The translations under genes and the position numbers were made by a program. This document shows positions 23,876 to 31,251 of a stretch of 31,251 nucleotides of DNA, piece after piece. Within the stretch, counting starts at the first letter, position 1, and every line of letters starts with the position of its first letter. This DNA comes from an uncultured Lachnospiraceae bacterium (lineage in GTDB: Bacteria > Bacillota > Clostridia > Lachnospirales > Lachnospiraceae), in contig URQQ01000048.1 of NCBI GenBank assembly GCA_900549995.1, forward strand, positions 1 through 31,251, written 5' to 3'. The notes beneath the pieces are model-generated. The model was not told where the DNA came from. It saw nothing but the letters and a program-made list of their open reading frames with translations, and did no database searches.

Positions 23876-24730
23876 CTAATTTTCTCTGTTCAGCTTATGT
23901 ATCCGCACCGTCTGGATGGTATTATCTTCTACAGACTGGATGTGGAAATGATATCCCTCATAAGCTACGATACATCCTTCCTCTTCCGACGGGATATGAT
24001 CAAGCCTGTCGATCAGGAATCCGTTCAGCGTATCAAATTCATCCTCGTTCTGAAATGAAATGCCTAAAATGAGTTCGAGATCTTGCAGCTCTGCCATCCC
24101 GTTGACAAGGTATGTCCCGTCCGGCTGTCTGGAAATCTGTTCTTCCTCCTGGTCATATTCATCCTGGATATTGCCGAAGATTTCTTCCAGAATATCTTCC
24201 ATGGTGACAATTCCCGCCGTCTGCCCGTACTCGTCGATGACAATCGCCATATGGTTCTGGTCTTCCTGCATCTGTTTAAACAGTCTGTCGATACTCTTTG
24301 TCTCAGGGATAAACCGCACTTCCCTCATATATTCTTTTAAATCCTTGATTGGAATATTCTGAAGCTTTTCATTAAAATAACATCTCATTGCATCACGCAG
24401 ATGAAGGGTGCCGATAATATCATCGATTTCCTCATGATATACCGGAAGCCTTGAATAATTCTGTTCCATGATAAATGCAAGTGCCTCTTTGAGTGTCTTT
24501 TCCCCGTCCAGCGCAATGATATTCTTCCGGTGAGTCATAATATCTTTCGCATTTTTTTCACCATATTCAAATATATTGCGGATCATCAGAGCTTCACTTG
24601 GCCCGAGATATCCCTGTTTATAACCTTCCTGCGCAAGGGAAATGATTTCCCCTTTGACATCCTCTTCTTCGTCTTCACTGCCGGAAAACATCCGCTTTAC
24701 TTTCTCAAAAAGATTGCTGTCCTCATCCAT
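23876..24730 (-). CDS. CBS-domain protein, HlyC/CorC type without membrane domain
   Basis: This 284-residue protein has two CBS domains (about residues 62-115 and 130-185, with DIMTHRKNI, YSRLPVYHEEIDDIIGTL and MAIVIDEYGQTAGIVTMEDILEEIFGNI). A C-terminal CorC/HlyC transporter-associated domain (about 205-280) follows. Relatives of the CNNM/MpfA type carry an N-terminal DUF21 membrane domain and move magnesium; here it is absent, as in CorC. It may sense a nucleotide or assist ion transport. It starts 18 bases after ndoA and is the last gene of the nnr-alr-ndoA unit. Gene names such as hemolysin C are historical and do not show toxicity. Confidence 0.92.
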   Translation of the reverse strand: MDEDSNLFEKVKRMFSGSEDEEEDVKGEIISLAQEGYKQGYLGPSEALMIRNIFEYGEKNAKDIMTHRKNIIALDGEKTLKEALAFIMEQNYSRLPVYHEEIDDIIGTLHLRDAMRCYFNEKLQNIPIKDLKEYMREVRFIPETKSIDRLFKQMQEDQNHMAIVIDEYGQTAGIVTMEDILEEIFGNIQDEYDQEEEQISRQPDGTYLVNGMAELQDLELILGISFQNEDEFDTLNGFLIDRLDHIPSEEEGCIVAYEGYHFHIQSVEDNTIQTVRIHKLNREN

Positions 24731-24748
24731 CTTATTTTTTACTCCTTA

Positions 24749-25096
24749 TTATGTATGAAGCTCAAAACTTATTTTCAGCGCTTCATCAACTTTTCTCATT
24801 AGCTCTTTATCCAGGTGGCATACCTGGTCTTTCAGCCGCTGCTTGTCAATTGTTCTTACCTGTTCCAGAAGAATTACTGAGTTTTTCACGATTTGACACT
24901 TTCTGGCATCAATCTCTACATGCGTAGGGAGCTTGGCTTTGTTCATTTTGGAAGTAATAGCCGCACATATCACAGTTGGGCTGTGTTTGTTCCCTATGTC
25001 ATTTTGTATAATCAGAACCGGTCTGATTCCGCCCTGTTCTGAACCGACAACCGGACTTAAGTCCGCATAAAATATATCTCCACGTCTGATCTGCAC
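24749..25096 (-). CDS. ndoA: EndoA/MazF-type mRNA interferase
   Basis: This protein of about 115 residues closely follows Bacillus EndoA: QIRRGDIFYADLSPVVGSEQ, GIRPVLIIQNDIGN, KLPTHVEI and ILLEQVRTIDKQRL. It should cleave mRNA at a short sequence. The frame allows a GTG at 25105, but ACGGAG lies one base from it and ten bases from the GTG at 25096. The second also matches the family N-terminus, so I chose it. In Bacillus a ribbon-helix-helix antitoxin gene (ndoAI) lies between alr and ndoA. Here only about 76 bases separate them and hold no such gene. Either the antitoxin is elsewhere or control is different. Confidence 0.92.
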   Translation of the reverse strand: MQIRRGDIFYADLSPVVGSEQGGIRPVLIIQNDIGNKHSPTVICAAITSKMNKAKLPTHVEIDARKCQIVKNSVILLEQVRTIDKQRLKDQVCHLDKELMRKVDEALKISFELHT

Positions 25097-25159
25097 TTTT
25101 TTCACACTCCGTTAAATTTAAGATAAAATCAGTGTTTCCATCTTTTCTCCGAAGTATTC

Positions 25160-25174
25160 CAAAGTGCATAAATT
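25160..25174. repeat. 15-bp palindrome at the alr stop codon
   Basis: TGCATAAATTATGCA is a perfect odd palindrome (seven-base arms, one central base) that includes the alr stop codon. It has no U-tract, so it is not a simple terminator. It lies 64 bases upstream of the ndoA start and could be a protein-binding site for control of the toxin gene. Confidence 0.4.
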
Positions 25175-26339
25175 ATGCAAAATAATCTACTTGTTCTGAG
25201 ATCTTTCCATCTCTTACGTATACGCGCGGAATCCGTTTGCCGAGGCAGCAGACGAATTCGTAATTAAACCGGCCGGAAAGCTCTCCCAGTGTTTCTACCG
25301 GAAGCCACTCCTCGTGATCCCTGCCGATCAGTGTCACTTTATCTCCGAACTTTACACCTTCAATCCCGGACACGTCTGCCATAAACTGATCCATACAGAT
25401 TCTTCCTACGATCGGCGCACGTTTTCCGCGGATCAGTACATACCCTTTATTTGAAAGGCTCCGTGGATAACCGTCACCGTATCCTACCGGGATAGTCGCT
25501 ATTTTCATACGGCAGGGCGCAATAAATGTCCCTCCATAGCTGACGGGTGTCCCCTCCTCAATCTCCTTTACGAATGCAACGTGGCTCTTTAGCTCCAGTG
25601 CCGGTTTCAGGTCAACTGCTTCTTTATTGACTTCTTCCGAAGGATAAAGTCCGAAAATGGAAATCCCTGCACGCACAAGATCCAGGTTTGCCTCCGGGAC
25701 ATCAATGATTCCTGCACTGTTGGAACAATGCTCATAGCCGAAATCTATGCCGGCATCCTGAAGCCATCCTGTCATCTTCTTATATTCCTTCATCTGAAAC
25801 TCAGTAAATGACTTATCTGCCTCGTCAGCTTTTGCAAAATGTGTAAACACACCTTCTATACATAGATTTGGAAGATGGCTGATCCGCCGGATAGTCTCAA
25901 CACTTTCCTTGTTGATCTGGAATCCAAGACGGGCCATTCCGGTATCCAGTTTAATATGGATATATGCCGTCTTACCTTCTTTTACGGCCACATCTGAGAT
26001 TGCCTGCGCCATCTCTTCATCATAGACGTTCATTCGGATTTCGTGCTGGAGCATTTCCATATACTGATCCGGGAAGATGCAGCCGAGGACAAGAATCGGT
26101 TTCAGGATGTTCTCCGTCCGAAGCACAACCGCCTCATCGAGTGTTGCAACTGCATATCCCCACACATAATCGAATTCTTCCAGCATATTGGCGATCTGTA
26201 CAGCACCGTGTCCATAGCCATCTGTCTTAATAACAGCGATCATTTTTGTATCATCACTGATATTTTTTTTCATCTGTTCCATATTATATGCAACGGCATC
26301 CAAATCAATTTTTGCATAAACCCTGGTGTAAGTTTTCAT
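25173..26339 (-). CDS. alr: Alanine racemase
   Basis: This 388-residue fold-type III PLP enzyme makes D-alanine for peptidoglycan. K38 in AVIKTDGYGHGA binds PLP and Y268 in TPVSYGGTFIA is the second catalytic base. Other family elements, such as LDTGMARLGF and CMDQFMADVS, are present. The start at 26339 lies four bases after the nnr stop, with GAGGTG inside the end of nnr as ribosome site. The order nnr-alr-ndoA is a familiar Firmicute cluster, here without the antitoxin gene. Confidence 0.97.
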   Translation of the reverse strand: MKTYTRVYAKIDLDAVAYNMEQMKKNISDDTKMIAVIKTDGYGHGAVQIANMLEEFDYVWGYAVATLDEAVVLRTENILKPILVLGCIFPDQYMEMLQHEIRMNVYDEEMAQAISDVAVKEGKTAYIHIKLDTGMARLGFQINKESVETIRRISHLPNLCIEGVFTHFAKADEADKSFTEFQMKEYKKMTGWLQDAGIDFGYEHCSNSAGIIDVPEANLDLVRAGISIFGLYPSEEVNKEAVDLKPALELKSHVAFVKEIEEGTPVSYGGTFIAPCRMKIATIPVGYGDGYPRSLSNKGYVLIRGKRAPIVGRICMDQFMADVSGIEGVKFGDKVTLIGRDHEEWLPVETLGELSGRFNYEFVCCLGKRIPRVYVRDGKISEQVDYFA

Positions 26340-26343
26340 GATT

Positions 26344-27840
26344 TTAATTCACCTCTTCGTGTTCTTTTATTACATTTCCTGCTTCTTCTATCAAATCCTG
26401 GGCAGACACACTGTAACTGCCCTTTTTCTTTTTCGCGTAATCTCCTGCGCATGCATGGAGATAGACCCCTAATACAGCCGCGTCATAAAGCGGCATGTTC
26501 TGTGCCATAAGCCCTGCTGTAATCCCGGCAAGCACATCTCCTGAACCGGCCTTGGCCATCGAAGAATTCCCTGCCGTATTGACAAATAATCCATATCCTG
26601 CCTCTGCTACGATCGTCCGGGCATCTTTGGAGACACATACTACCTGATATTTTTCCGTAAAATCCCGGATCTTTTGGATTCTGTCTAAAGAAAGTTCTTC
26701 CATGGAGCAGTGTAAAAGCCTGGAAAGCTCTTTCATATGAGGAGTAAGAATAATCTCCTTTTTTTCTGAAAGCAGTTCCATATGCTCCGAAAGGAGATTC
26801 AGCCCATCGGCATCCACCAGGAGCGGACACTTTGCGTTCACCATAATATATTCAAGCAATTTCCGTGAAAGTACGGACTGCCCAAGCCCGCATCCAACTG
26901 CAGTGACATCTGCCCATTCAAGCAGACGGGCAATGCATGCTTCATCAAAATGATCATACGCCGTAATAATGGCCTCCGGGAGCAGCGTCTGTAAAACGGC
27001 CTGATTTACTTTTGGTGTATAAATCTGTACAAGTCCGGCCCCGGCAGTGTACGCTGCTTTCGCACTTAGAAATGCGGCGCCTGCCATTCCTTCACTTCCC
27101 GTCACCATCAAAAGCTTCCCGTAAGTACCTTTATGGGAATTGGGTTTGCGGGGAGGTAAAAGTGTATTTATATCGCCTGTTTCAAGCGTGTATGGACAGG
27201 CTTTATTCTGTGCAAATAAAAATTCCGGTATTCCGATGTCAGCCGTAATGACTTTGCCTGCATAAAGATGTCCCGGATAGAGAACCATTCCAAGCTTACA
27301 ACATGCAAAAGTTACGGTCAGATCTGCCTGAAAGGCAGTGCCCAATACTTTGCCCGTGGAAGCATGAACACCCGACGGGATGTCAACGGCGGCTTTAAAA
27401 CCGTTCTTCCGGTTCATTTTCTCTATGATGTCTCTATAATGTCCTTCGATCTCTCTGGAGAGACCAATTCCAAAAACTGCGTCTATGATTACAGTATATT
27501 CGTCTTCCGGAAAAGTTGTTATTATGGTGCCGCCATAATTTTTGAAAATCTCCATCTGGAGACTTGTCTCCCCGGTGGCAGAAGATTCACTGCCGGCAAA
27601 AAGCGCCGTTACATTGCAGCCCTGCTGCAAAAGCAGTCTTGCAACTGCGAAGCCATCCCCGCCATTATTCCCGGAACCGCAAACTATCAATGTATTGCTG
27701 CAGTCCACATGCTGCATCCCGAGAATTTCTGTAAATATCAAAGAAGCACGCTCCATCAACACCATGGACGGCATTTTGTATTTTGTTATGGTGTCATGAT
27801 CTCCTTGTTTCATCTGTACTGCGGTAGGCAGATATTTCAT
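26344..27840 (-). CDS. nnr: Bifunctional NAD(P)HX epimerase/dehydratase
   Basis: This 498-residue protein repairs hydrated NADH and NADPH. The N-terminal YjeF epimerase domain (about 1-210) shows VCGSGNNGGDGFAVARLL and AAVDIPSGVHASTG. The C-terminal ribokinase-like ADP-dependent dehydratase (about 225-498) shows GKLLMVTGSEGMAGAA, LVDADGLNLL and the AKAGSGDVLAGI loop with the catalytic aspartate near residue 435. Both halves look complete. The start at 27840 has GAGGTG seven bases upstream. It leads the alr-ndoA-CBS operon. Repair of NADHX fits a cell with the active NAD(P)H metabolism seen in this window. Confidence 0.95.
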   Translation of the reverse strand: MKYLPTAVQMKQGDHDTITKYKMPSMVLMERASLIFTEILGMQHVDCSNTLIVCGSGNNGGDGFAVARLLLQQGCNVTALFAGSESSATGETSLQMEIFKNYGGTIITTFPEDEYTVIIDAVFGIGLSREIEGHYRDIIEKMNRKNGFKAAVDIPSGVHASTGKVLGTAFQADLTVTFACCKLGMVLYPGHLYAGKVITADIGIPEFLFAQNKACPYTLETGDINTLLPPRKPNSHKGTYGKLLMVTGSEGMAGAAFLSAKAAYTAGAGLVQIYTPKVNQAVLQTLLPEAIITAYDHFDEACIARLLEWADVTAVGCGLGQSVLSRKLLEYIMVNAKCPLLVDADGLNLLSEHMELLSEKKEIILTPHMKELSRLLHCSMEELSLDRIQKIRDFTEKYQVVCVSKDARTIVAEAGYGLFVNTAGNSSMAKAGSGDVLAGITAGLMAQNMPLYDAAVLGVYLHACAGDYAKKKKGSYSVSAQDLIEEAGNVIKEHEEVN

Positions 27841-27872
27841 TTCGTTTCACCTCATTACATTTTACTTTCCCT

Positions 27873-27909
27873 GGCACATTGTGTGCATCCTGCCCGGAGC
27901 GTTTTTATG
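27873..27909. repeat. Intergenic motif copy 1 (GGCACATT ... CGGAGCGTTTTTATG)
   Basis: GGCACATT, part of a small GCACA/TGTGC dyad, is followed 14 bases later by CGGAGCGTTTTTATG. The same two elements recur at 30757-30783 with 14 of 15 bases identical in the second element. It lies between nnr and rex. Confidence 0.4.
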
Positions 27910-27917
27910 TATTATCA

Positions 27918-27966
27918 TAAAAAATAACGTGTAAGGAAAGCCGCCTTACATGCTCTCACTACACGT
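27918..27966 (-). terminator. Terminator after rex
   Basis: The minus strand holds GTAAGG/CCTTAC around a CGGCTTT loop, within an outer ACGTGT/ACACGT pairing, then TTATTTTTTATG. It begins about 20 bases after the rex stop. Confidence 0.6.
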
Positions 27967-27984
27967 CCTTTGTCAAATTATTAA

Positions 27985-28638
27985 CTATTTTTCCTTCTGC
28001 TCATGCTCTTGATTATATCTGCTGATATTATAAGACAACCGCATCAGGCTTTCAGATAAATGAACATTTTCTACAATAACATCATCCGGAAGATTCAGAT
28101 CTGTATGTGCAAAGTTCCAGATCGCCCTGACACCATTTTCAACAAGCAGATTGGCGACCTCAATTGCCTTTGCTTTCGGAATTGTCAATACACCGATTTC
28201 TATATCATTTGAACGGACAAAGTCCTTTAATTCATCCATCATTCTGATTTCAACACCACGGATTGTCATACCGGCAAATCTGGGATTGATATCAAACAGT
28301 CCCTTCAGCACAAAGCCGCTTCGCTCGAAAGCGGTATAATTGGCAAGTGCCTGTCCAAGATTACCAGCTCCTACAATAATCATATTATGATCTCTGTCGA
28401 GCCCGAGTATTTTACCAATCTCTGTATACAAATATTTCACATTATATCCATAGCCCTGCTGTCCAAAGCCGCCAAAATTATTCAAATCCTGCCTGATCTG
28501 TGAAGCAGTAACTTTCATCCGTTTACTCAGATCATTAGAGGAAATACGTTCTACGCCATTCTCTAATAACTCCCCTAGATAACGATAATATCTGGGCAGC
28601 CTTCTTATCACGGCCTGAGAAATCTCCCTGTCTTCCAT
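27985..28638 (-). CDS. rex: Redox-sensing transcriptional repressor Rex
   Basis: This 217-residue repressor is the normal family length. The N-terminal winged-helix domain (about 1-75; ISSNDLSKRMKVTASQIRQDL) contacts DNA and the FGGFGQQGYGYNV linker is typical. A Rossmann domain with GAGNLGQALANY (90-101) binds NADH or NAD+. Rex leaves DNA when NADH is high, releasing fermentation genes. Two matching operators lie in this window before the alcohol dehydrogenase gene. rex has its own near-consensus promoter and faces away from the ABC-F gene, an adjacency also known from Bacillus (ydiH near ydiF). Confidence 0.97.
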   Translation of the reverse strand: MEDREISQAVIRRLPRYYRYLGELLENGVERISSNDLSKRMKVTASQIRQDLNNFGGFGQQGYGYNVKYLYTEIGKILGLDRDHNMIIVGAGNLGQALANYTAFERSGFVLKGLFDINPRFAGMTIRGVEIRMMDELKDFVRSNDIEIGVLTIPKAKAIEVANLLVENGVRAIWNFAHTDLNLPDDVIVENVHLSESLMRLSYNISRYNQEHEQKEK

Positions 28639-28673
28639 CTTGCTCTCACCTTCCCCTTTTTATTCTAAGCTAC

Positions 28674-28702
28674 ATTATATAGAATTGTTAGATTAAAGTC
28701 AA
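28674..28702 (-). promoter_or_regulatory. rex promoter
   Basis: The minus strand has TTGACT (28697-28702), a 17-base spacer and a perfect TATAAT (28674-28679), about 35 bases before the rex start codon. The spacer contains CTAACAA, which resembles half a Rex site. Confidence 0.75.
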
Positions 28703-28742
28703 ACTTTTCATCCCACAAAACGTAAACTTTTCACTGATATAG

Positions 28743-28771
28743 TTGACCATTTAGAGACAGATACGTATAAT
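28743..28771 (+). promoter_or_regulatory. Promoter of the ABC-F gene
   Basis: TTGACC (28743-28748), a 17-base spacer and a perfect TATAAT (28766-28771) lie about 35 bases before the start codon. It is back-to-back with the rex promoter, with 40 bases between the two -35 elements. Confidence 0.8.
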
Positions 28772-28806
28772 GGTTATGATCTATTGTCCAGAATGGGGGA
28801 AAAGAA

Positions 28807-30741
28807 ATGATTTTAGCATGTCATAATATAACAAAAGCATTTGGGGACCAGGTAATCGTTGAAAATGGTTCTTTTCATATAGAAGACAGGGAAAAAGCAG
28901 CTTTGATCGGTGTGAACGGAGCCGGCAAATCAACACTTCTGAAGATGATTATGAAGGAACTTCCGGCAGACGGCGGGGACATTATCCTGACGAAGGGAAA
29001 AACAATCGGTTATCTCTCCCAGCACCAGGAACTTCAAAGCGGAAATACCATCTATTCGGAATTAAAAACTGCCAAGGCACAGATTATTGCCCTGGAACAG
29101 CAGATTCGGAATATGGAACTGGAAATCTCATCACTTTCAGGCAGTGAACTGGACGAGCGTCTTCTCACCTACCACCGGCTGACGGAAGAATTCGAACAGC
29201 AAAACGGTTATGCCTATGAAAGTGAGCTTACCGGAGTCTTAAAAGGCCTCGGATTTGACGAATCTGAGTTTGACAAGGAAGTGGATACCCTCTCAGGAGG
29301 ACAGAAAACAAGGGTTGCGCTTGGCAAACTGCTCCTCACAAAACCGGATATTCTTCTTTTGGACGAGCCTACCAACCACCTGGATCTGAATTCTATCGCG
29401 TGGCTTGAGACATATCTCATCAATTATCAGGGCGCTGTTCTGATTGTCTCTCATGACCGTTATTTCTTAAATCGAGTTGTCACGAAAGTGATTGAGATTG
29501 AAATGGGTGCAATCACTTCCTATCCTGGAAACTATAGTGAGTTTGCAGAGAAAAAGCGTCAGGTACGTGAGGCGAAGTTGAAAGCCTATTATAATCAACA
29601 GCAGGAAATCAAACATCAGGAAGAAGTCATCGCAAAGCTGAAGTCTTTTAACCGTGAAAAGTCAATCAAACGGGCAGAAAGCAGGGAGAAGATGCTTTCG
29701 AAAATGACACTGGCCGAAAAACCGCCGGAACAAAATACGGAGATGCATTTCCATTTGGAACCATCTGCAGTCAGCGGGAATGATGTTCTGAAGGTGGAGG
29801 GGCTGGAAAAATCTTTCGGAAGCCAGCTTCTGTTCCAGGATCTGAATTTTGAGATCAAACGTGGAGAACATACAGCGATTATCGGTGACAATGGGACAGG
29901 GAAAACAACGTTATTGAAAATACTGAACCAGGTTCTTGAGGCAGACAAAGGCACTTTCACTCTCGGAACAAATGTACACATCGGTTATTATGACCAGGAA
30001 CATCACGTTCTTCATATGGAGAAGACAATTTTTGAAGAAATTTCTGACGATTATCCTTCTCTCACCAACACACAGATCCGCAATACCCTCGCGGCATTTT
30101 TATTCACCGGGGACGAAGTATACAAGCGCATTGCAGATCTGAGCGGCGGTGAAAGGGGACGTGTCTCGCTGGCGAAGCTGATGCTGTCAGAAGCGAATTT
30201 CCTGATCCTCGATGAGCCTACCAACCATCTGGATATCACTTCAAAAGAAATACTGGAAAAGGCATTGAATGATTATACCGGAACGGTACTGTATGTCTCT
30301 CACGACCGTTATTTTATCAACCAGACTGCAACGAGAATTCTCGATCTGGTAAACCAGAAATTTGTAAACTACATCGGGAATTATGATTATTATCTTGAGA
30401 AGAAAGAAGAACTGACAGCAATATACGCAAAAGCTCCGGTGACAGAAGAAAGCCGTCAGGATGAAGTATCTGCCGCAGCGGAGCCGGCAGCCGATACGAA
30501 ACTCAGCTGGCAGGCGCAGAAAGAAGCCCAGGCAAAAGAGCGGAAACGGCAGAATGATCTGCGGAAGACAGAAGAAGCCATTGCAAAACTCGAAGAACGT
30601 GACCGCCAGATCGATGACCTGATGACCCAAGAAGAGATTTTTACAGATGTCAGCAAATGTACAGAACTTTCAAAAGAGAAAGCATCTATCGCGGAAGAGC
30701 TTGAAACACTGTATGAAAAGTGGGAACTGCTAGCTGAATAA
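28807..30741 (+). CDS. ABC-F family ATPase (YdiF/Uup-like)
   Basis: This 644-residue soluble protein has two ABC cassettes and no membrane domain. Walker A motifs are GVNGAGKST (near residue 36) and GDNGTGKTT (near 360); signatures are LSGGQKTR and LSGGERGR; both Walker B regions read LLLDEPTNHLD or LILDEPTNHLD. A linker rich in Lys/Glu (about 240-300) is the P-site tRNA interaction motif region. The C-terminus (about 565-644) is a predicted coiled coil after an Ala/Pro-rich stretch. ABC-F proteins act on the ribosome as translation factors or give antibiotic protection. The closest pattern I recognise is YdiF of Bacillus, a housekeeping member, so resistance should not be assumed. GGGGGA precedes the ATG. 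Confidence 0.93.
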   Translation: MILACHNITKAFGDQVIVENGSFHIEDREKAALIGVNGAGKSTLLKMIMKELPADGGDIILTKGKTIGYLSQHQELQSGNTIYSELKTAKAQIIALEQQIRNMELEISSLSGSELDERLLTYHRLTEEFEQQNGYAYESELTGVLKGLGFDESEFDKEVDTLSGGQKTRVALGKLLLTKPDILLLDEPTNHLDLNSIAWLETYLINYQGAVLIVSHDRYFLNRVVTKVIEIEMGAITSYPGNYSEFAEKKRQVREAKLKAYYNQQQEIKHQEEVIAKLKSFNREKSIKRAESREKMLSKMTLAEKPPEQNTEMHFHLEPSAVSGNDVLKVEGLEKSFGSQLLFQDLNFEIKRGEHTAIIGDNGTGKTTLLKILNQVLEADKGTFTLGTNVHIGYYDQEHHVLHMEKTIFEEISDDYPSLTNTQIRNTLAAFLFTGDEVYKRIADLSGGERGRVSLAKLMLSEANFLILDEPTNHLDITSKEILEKALNDYTGTVLYVSHDRYFINQTATRILDLVNQKFVNYIGNYDYYLEKKEELTAIYAKAPVTEESRQDEVSAAAEPAADTKLSWQAQKEAQAKERKRQNDLRKTEEAIAKLEERDRQIDDLMTQEEIFTDVSKCTELSKEKASIAEELETLYEKWELLAE

Positions 30742-30745
30742 AAAA

Positions 30746-30765
30746 GAATGTGCCTAGGCACATTC
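30746..30765. other. Perfect 20-bp palindrome after the ABC-F gene
   Basis: GAATGTGCCTAGGCACATTC begins four bases after the ABC-F stop codon. It has no U-tract after it, so it is a stem without clear terminator form. Its second half carries the GGCACATT element shared with 27873-27880. Confidence 0.5.
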
Positions 30766-30783
30766 TCGCGGAGCGTTTTCATG
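30757..30783. repeat. Intergenic motif copy 2 (GGCACATT ... CGGAGCGTTTTCATG)
   Basis: GGCACATT is followed four bases later by CGGAGCGTTTTCATG (30769-30783). Copy 1 is at 27873-27909. The two copies lie in different intergenic regions about 2.9 kb apart. Confidence 0.4.
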
Positions 30784-30808
30784 ATATAGGAACGAAGTTT
30801 CCTATATC
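30783..30808. other. Second stem-loop in the convergent intergenic region
   Basis: A perfect 10-bp stem (GATATAGGAA/TTCCTATATC, six-base loop CGAAGT) lies between the palindrome and the terminator. Confidence 0.5.
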
Positions 30809-30814
30809 TATCAC

Positions 30815-30863
30815 AAAAAACAGAGTCCGCTCTGCTAATATGCAGAGTTGACTCTGTTTTTTT
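30815..30863. terminator. Bidirectional terminator between ABC-F and icd
   Basis: AAAAAACAGAGT and CTCTGC pair with GCAGAG and ACTCTGTTTTTT around a TAATAT loop. The A-run and T-run at either end make it work for the plus-strand ABC-F gene and the minus-strand icd gene. Confidence 0.85.
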
Positions 30864-30877
30864 CAGACCGTACTCTC

Positions 30878-31251
30878 TTATTTCAGTCTGGAAGCAATCG
30901 CTTTTATAAACTCTTCGCTGTTCAATACCACCGGGTTCGGAATCGTTGTGATCAGAGCAAGGTCTTTTGTCATCTCTCCTGCTTCAATCGTATCGATGGT
31001 CGCTTTCTCGAGACGGTCTGCAAATTCCATCAATTCACTGTTGCCATCCAGTTCTCCTCGTTTTCTCAGTGCGCCGCTCCATGCGAAAATGGTTGCCACG
31101 GAATTGGTTGATGTCTCCTCACCTTTTAAGTGCTTGTAATAGTGGCGCTGTACTGTCCCGTGAGCGGCCTCATATTCGTAGTATCCATCCGGCGATACAA
31201 GTACTGAGGTCATCATTGCAAGAGAGCCGAAAGCTGAGGATACCATATCAC
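30878..31251 (-). CDS. icd: NADP-dependent isocitrate dehydrogenase, C-terminal part (cut by right edge)
   Basis: About 124 C-terminal residues are visible; the start lies beyond base 31251. The elements GSLAMMTSVLVSPDG, YEAAHGTVQRHYYKHLKGEETSTNSVATIFAW, LRKRGELDGNSELM and IDTIEAGEMTKDLA match the eukaryote-like, homodimeric NADP-IDH subfamily rather than the E. coli Icd type. The enzyme converts isocitrate to 2-oxoglutarate and makes NADPH. Its NADPH would add to the pool that NfnAB also serves. The gene converges on the ABC-F gene and shares its terminator. Confidence 0.93.
   Translation of the reverse strand, partial: DMVSSAFGSLAMMTSVLVSPDGYYEYEAAHGTVQRHYYKHLKGEETSTNSVATIFAWSGALRKRGELDGNSELMEFADRLEKATIDTIEAGEMTKDLALITTIPNPVVLNSEEFIKAIASRLK

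Noticed and set aside
25106..25172. Seven-codon frame (METLILS) with a GGAG site before ndoA
   Set aside because: Too short to be an antitoxin; it could be a leader peptide but nothing else supports that.
28807..30741. Antibiotic-resistance ABC-F gene
   Set aside because: Next to rex and of YdiF-like form, it looks like a housekeeping ABC-F; nothing shows a resistance role.
1..31251. CRISPR array, tRNA, rRNA, insertion sequence or prophage
   Set aside because: No regularly spaced repeats, cloverleaf-like sequence, transposase or phage genes were seen by eye on either strand.

Overview
The window reads as chromosomal DNA of an anaerobic, spore-forming Firmicute, most likely a Lachnospiraceae. 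This rests on gene content and order: spore-coat genes of the cotJ type, an electron-bifurcating NfnAB pair, fhs-folD, a tepA-ftsK neighbourhood, a nnr-alr-ndoA cluster, and rex divergent from a YdiF-like ABC-F gene. The species cannot be named from sequence alone. Nearly all genes lie on the minus strand; only the ABC-F gene (28807-30741) is on plus. I see no tRNA, rRNA, CRISPR array, insertion sequence or phage gene. No stretch longer than about 220 bases lacks a gene.

Region 1 (1-4961, minus) is the accessory part. It is a compact operon of a sugar-type (CUT1) solute-binding lipoprotein, a radical SAM protein, two permeases, and the N-terminal part of a molybdopterin oxidoreductase that runs off the left edge. 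No transport ATPase is present. Combining a carbohydrate-type importer with a radical SAM enzyme and a bis-MGD type oxidoreductase is unusual, and it is my best candidate for an undescribed system.

Region 2 (5095-9610, minus) holds three units. One is a spore-coat manganese catalase gene preceded by an apparent CotJA-CotJB fusion. Then come rlmH, and a peptide-use pair made of a POT transporter whose 3' end overlaps the start of an M24 Xaa-Pro peptidase by about 50 bases.

Region 3 (9702-13583, minus) is redox metabolism. It has nfnA-nfnB (NADH-dependent ferredoxin:NADP+ oxidoreductase) and an iron alcohol dehydrogenase. The dehydrogenase promoter carries two good Rex-type operators spaced 31 bp apart. 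The rex gene itself lies in the same window at 27985-28638.

Region 4 (13584-20774, minus) runs tepA, then ftsK/spoIIIE, fhs, folD and a zinc-ribbon/TPR membrane protein, with a terminator after the last gene. Region 5 (20895-27840, minus) has yebC, a CFI-box protein and metY in one likely unit. Upstream of it lies nnr-alr-ndoA-CBS protein, in which the MazE-like antitoxin normally found between alr and ndoA is absent.

Region 6 (27918-31251) has rex on minus and an ABC-F ATPase on plus, transcribed from back-to-back near-consensus promoters. A multi-hairpin terminator region follows, then the C-terminal third of an NADP-type isocitrate dehydrogenase cut by the right edge.
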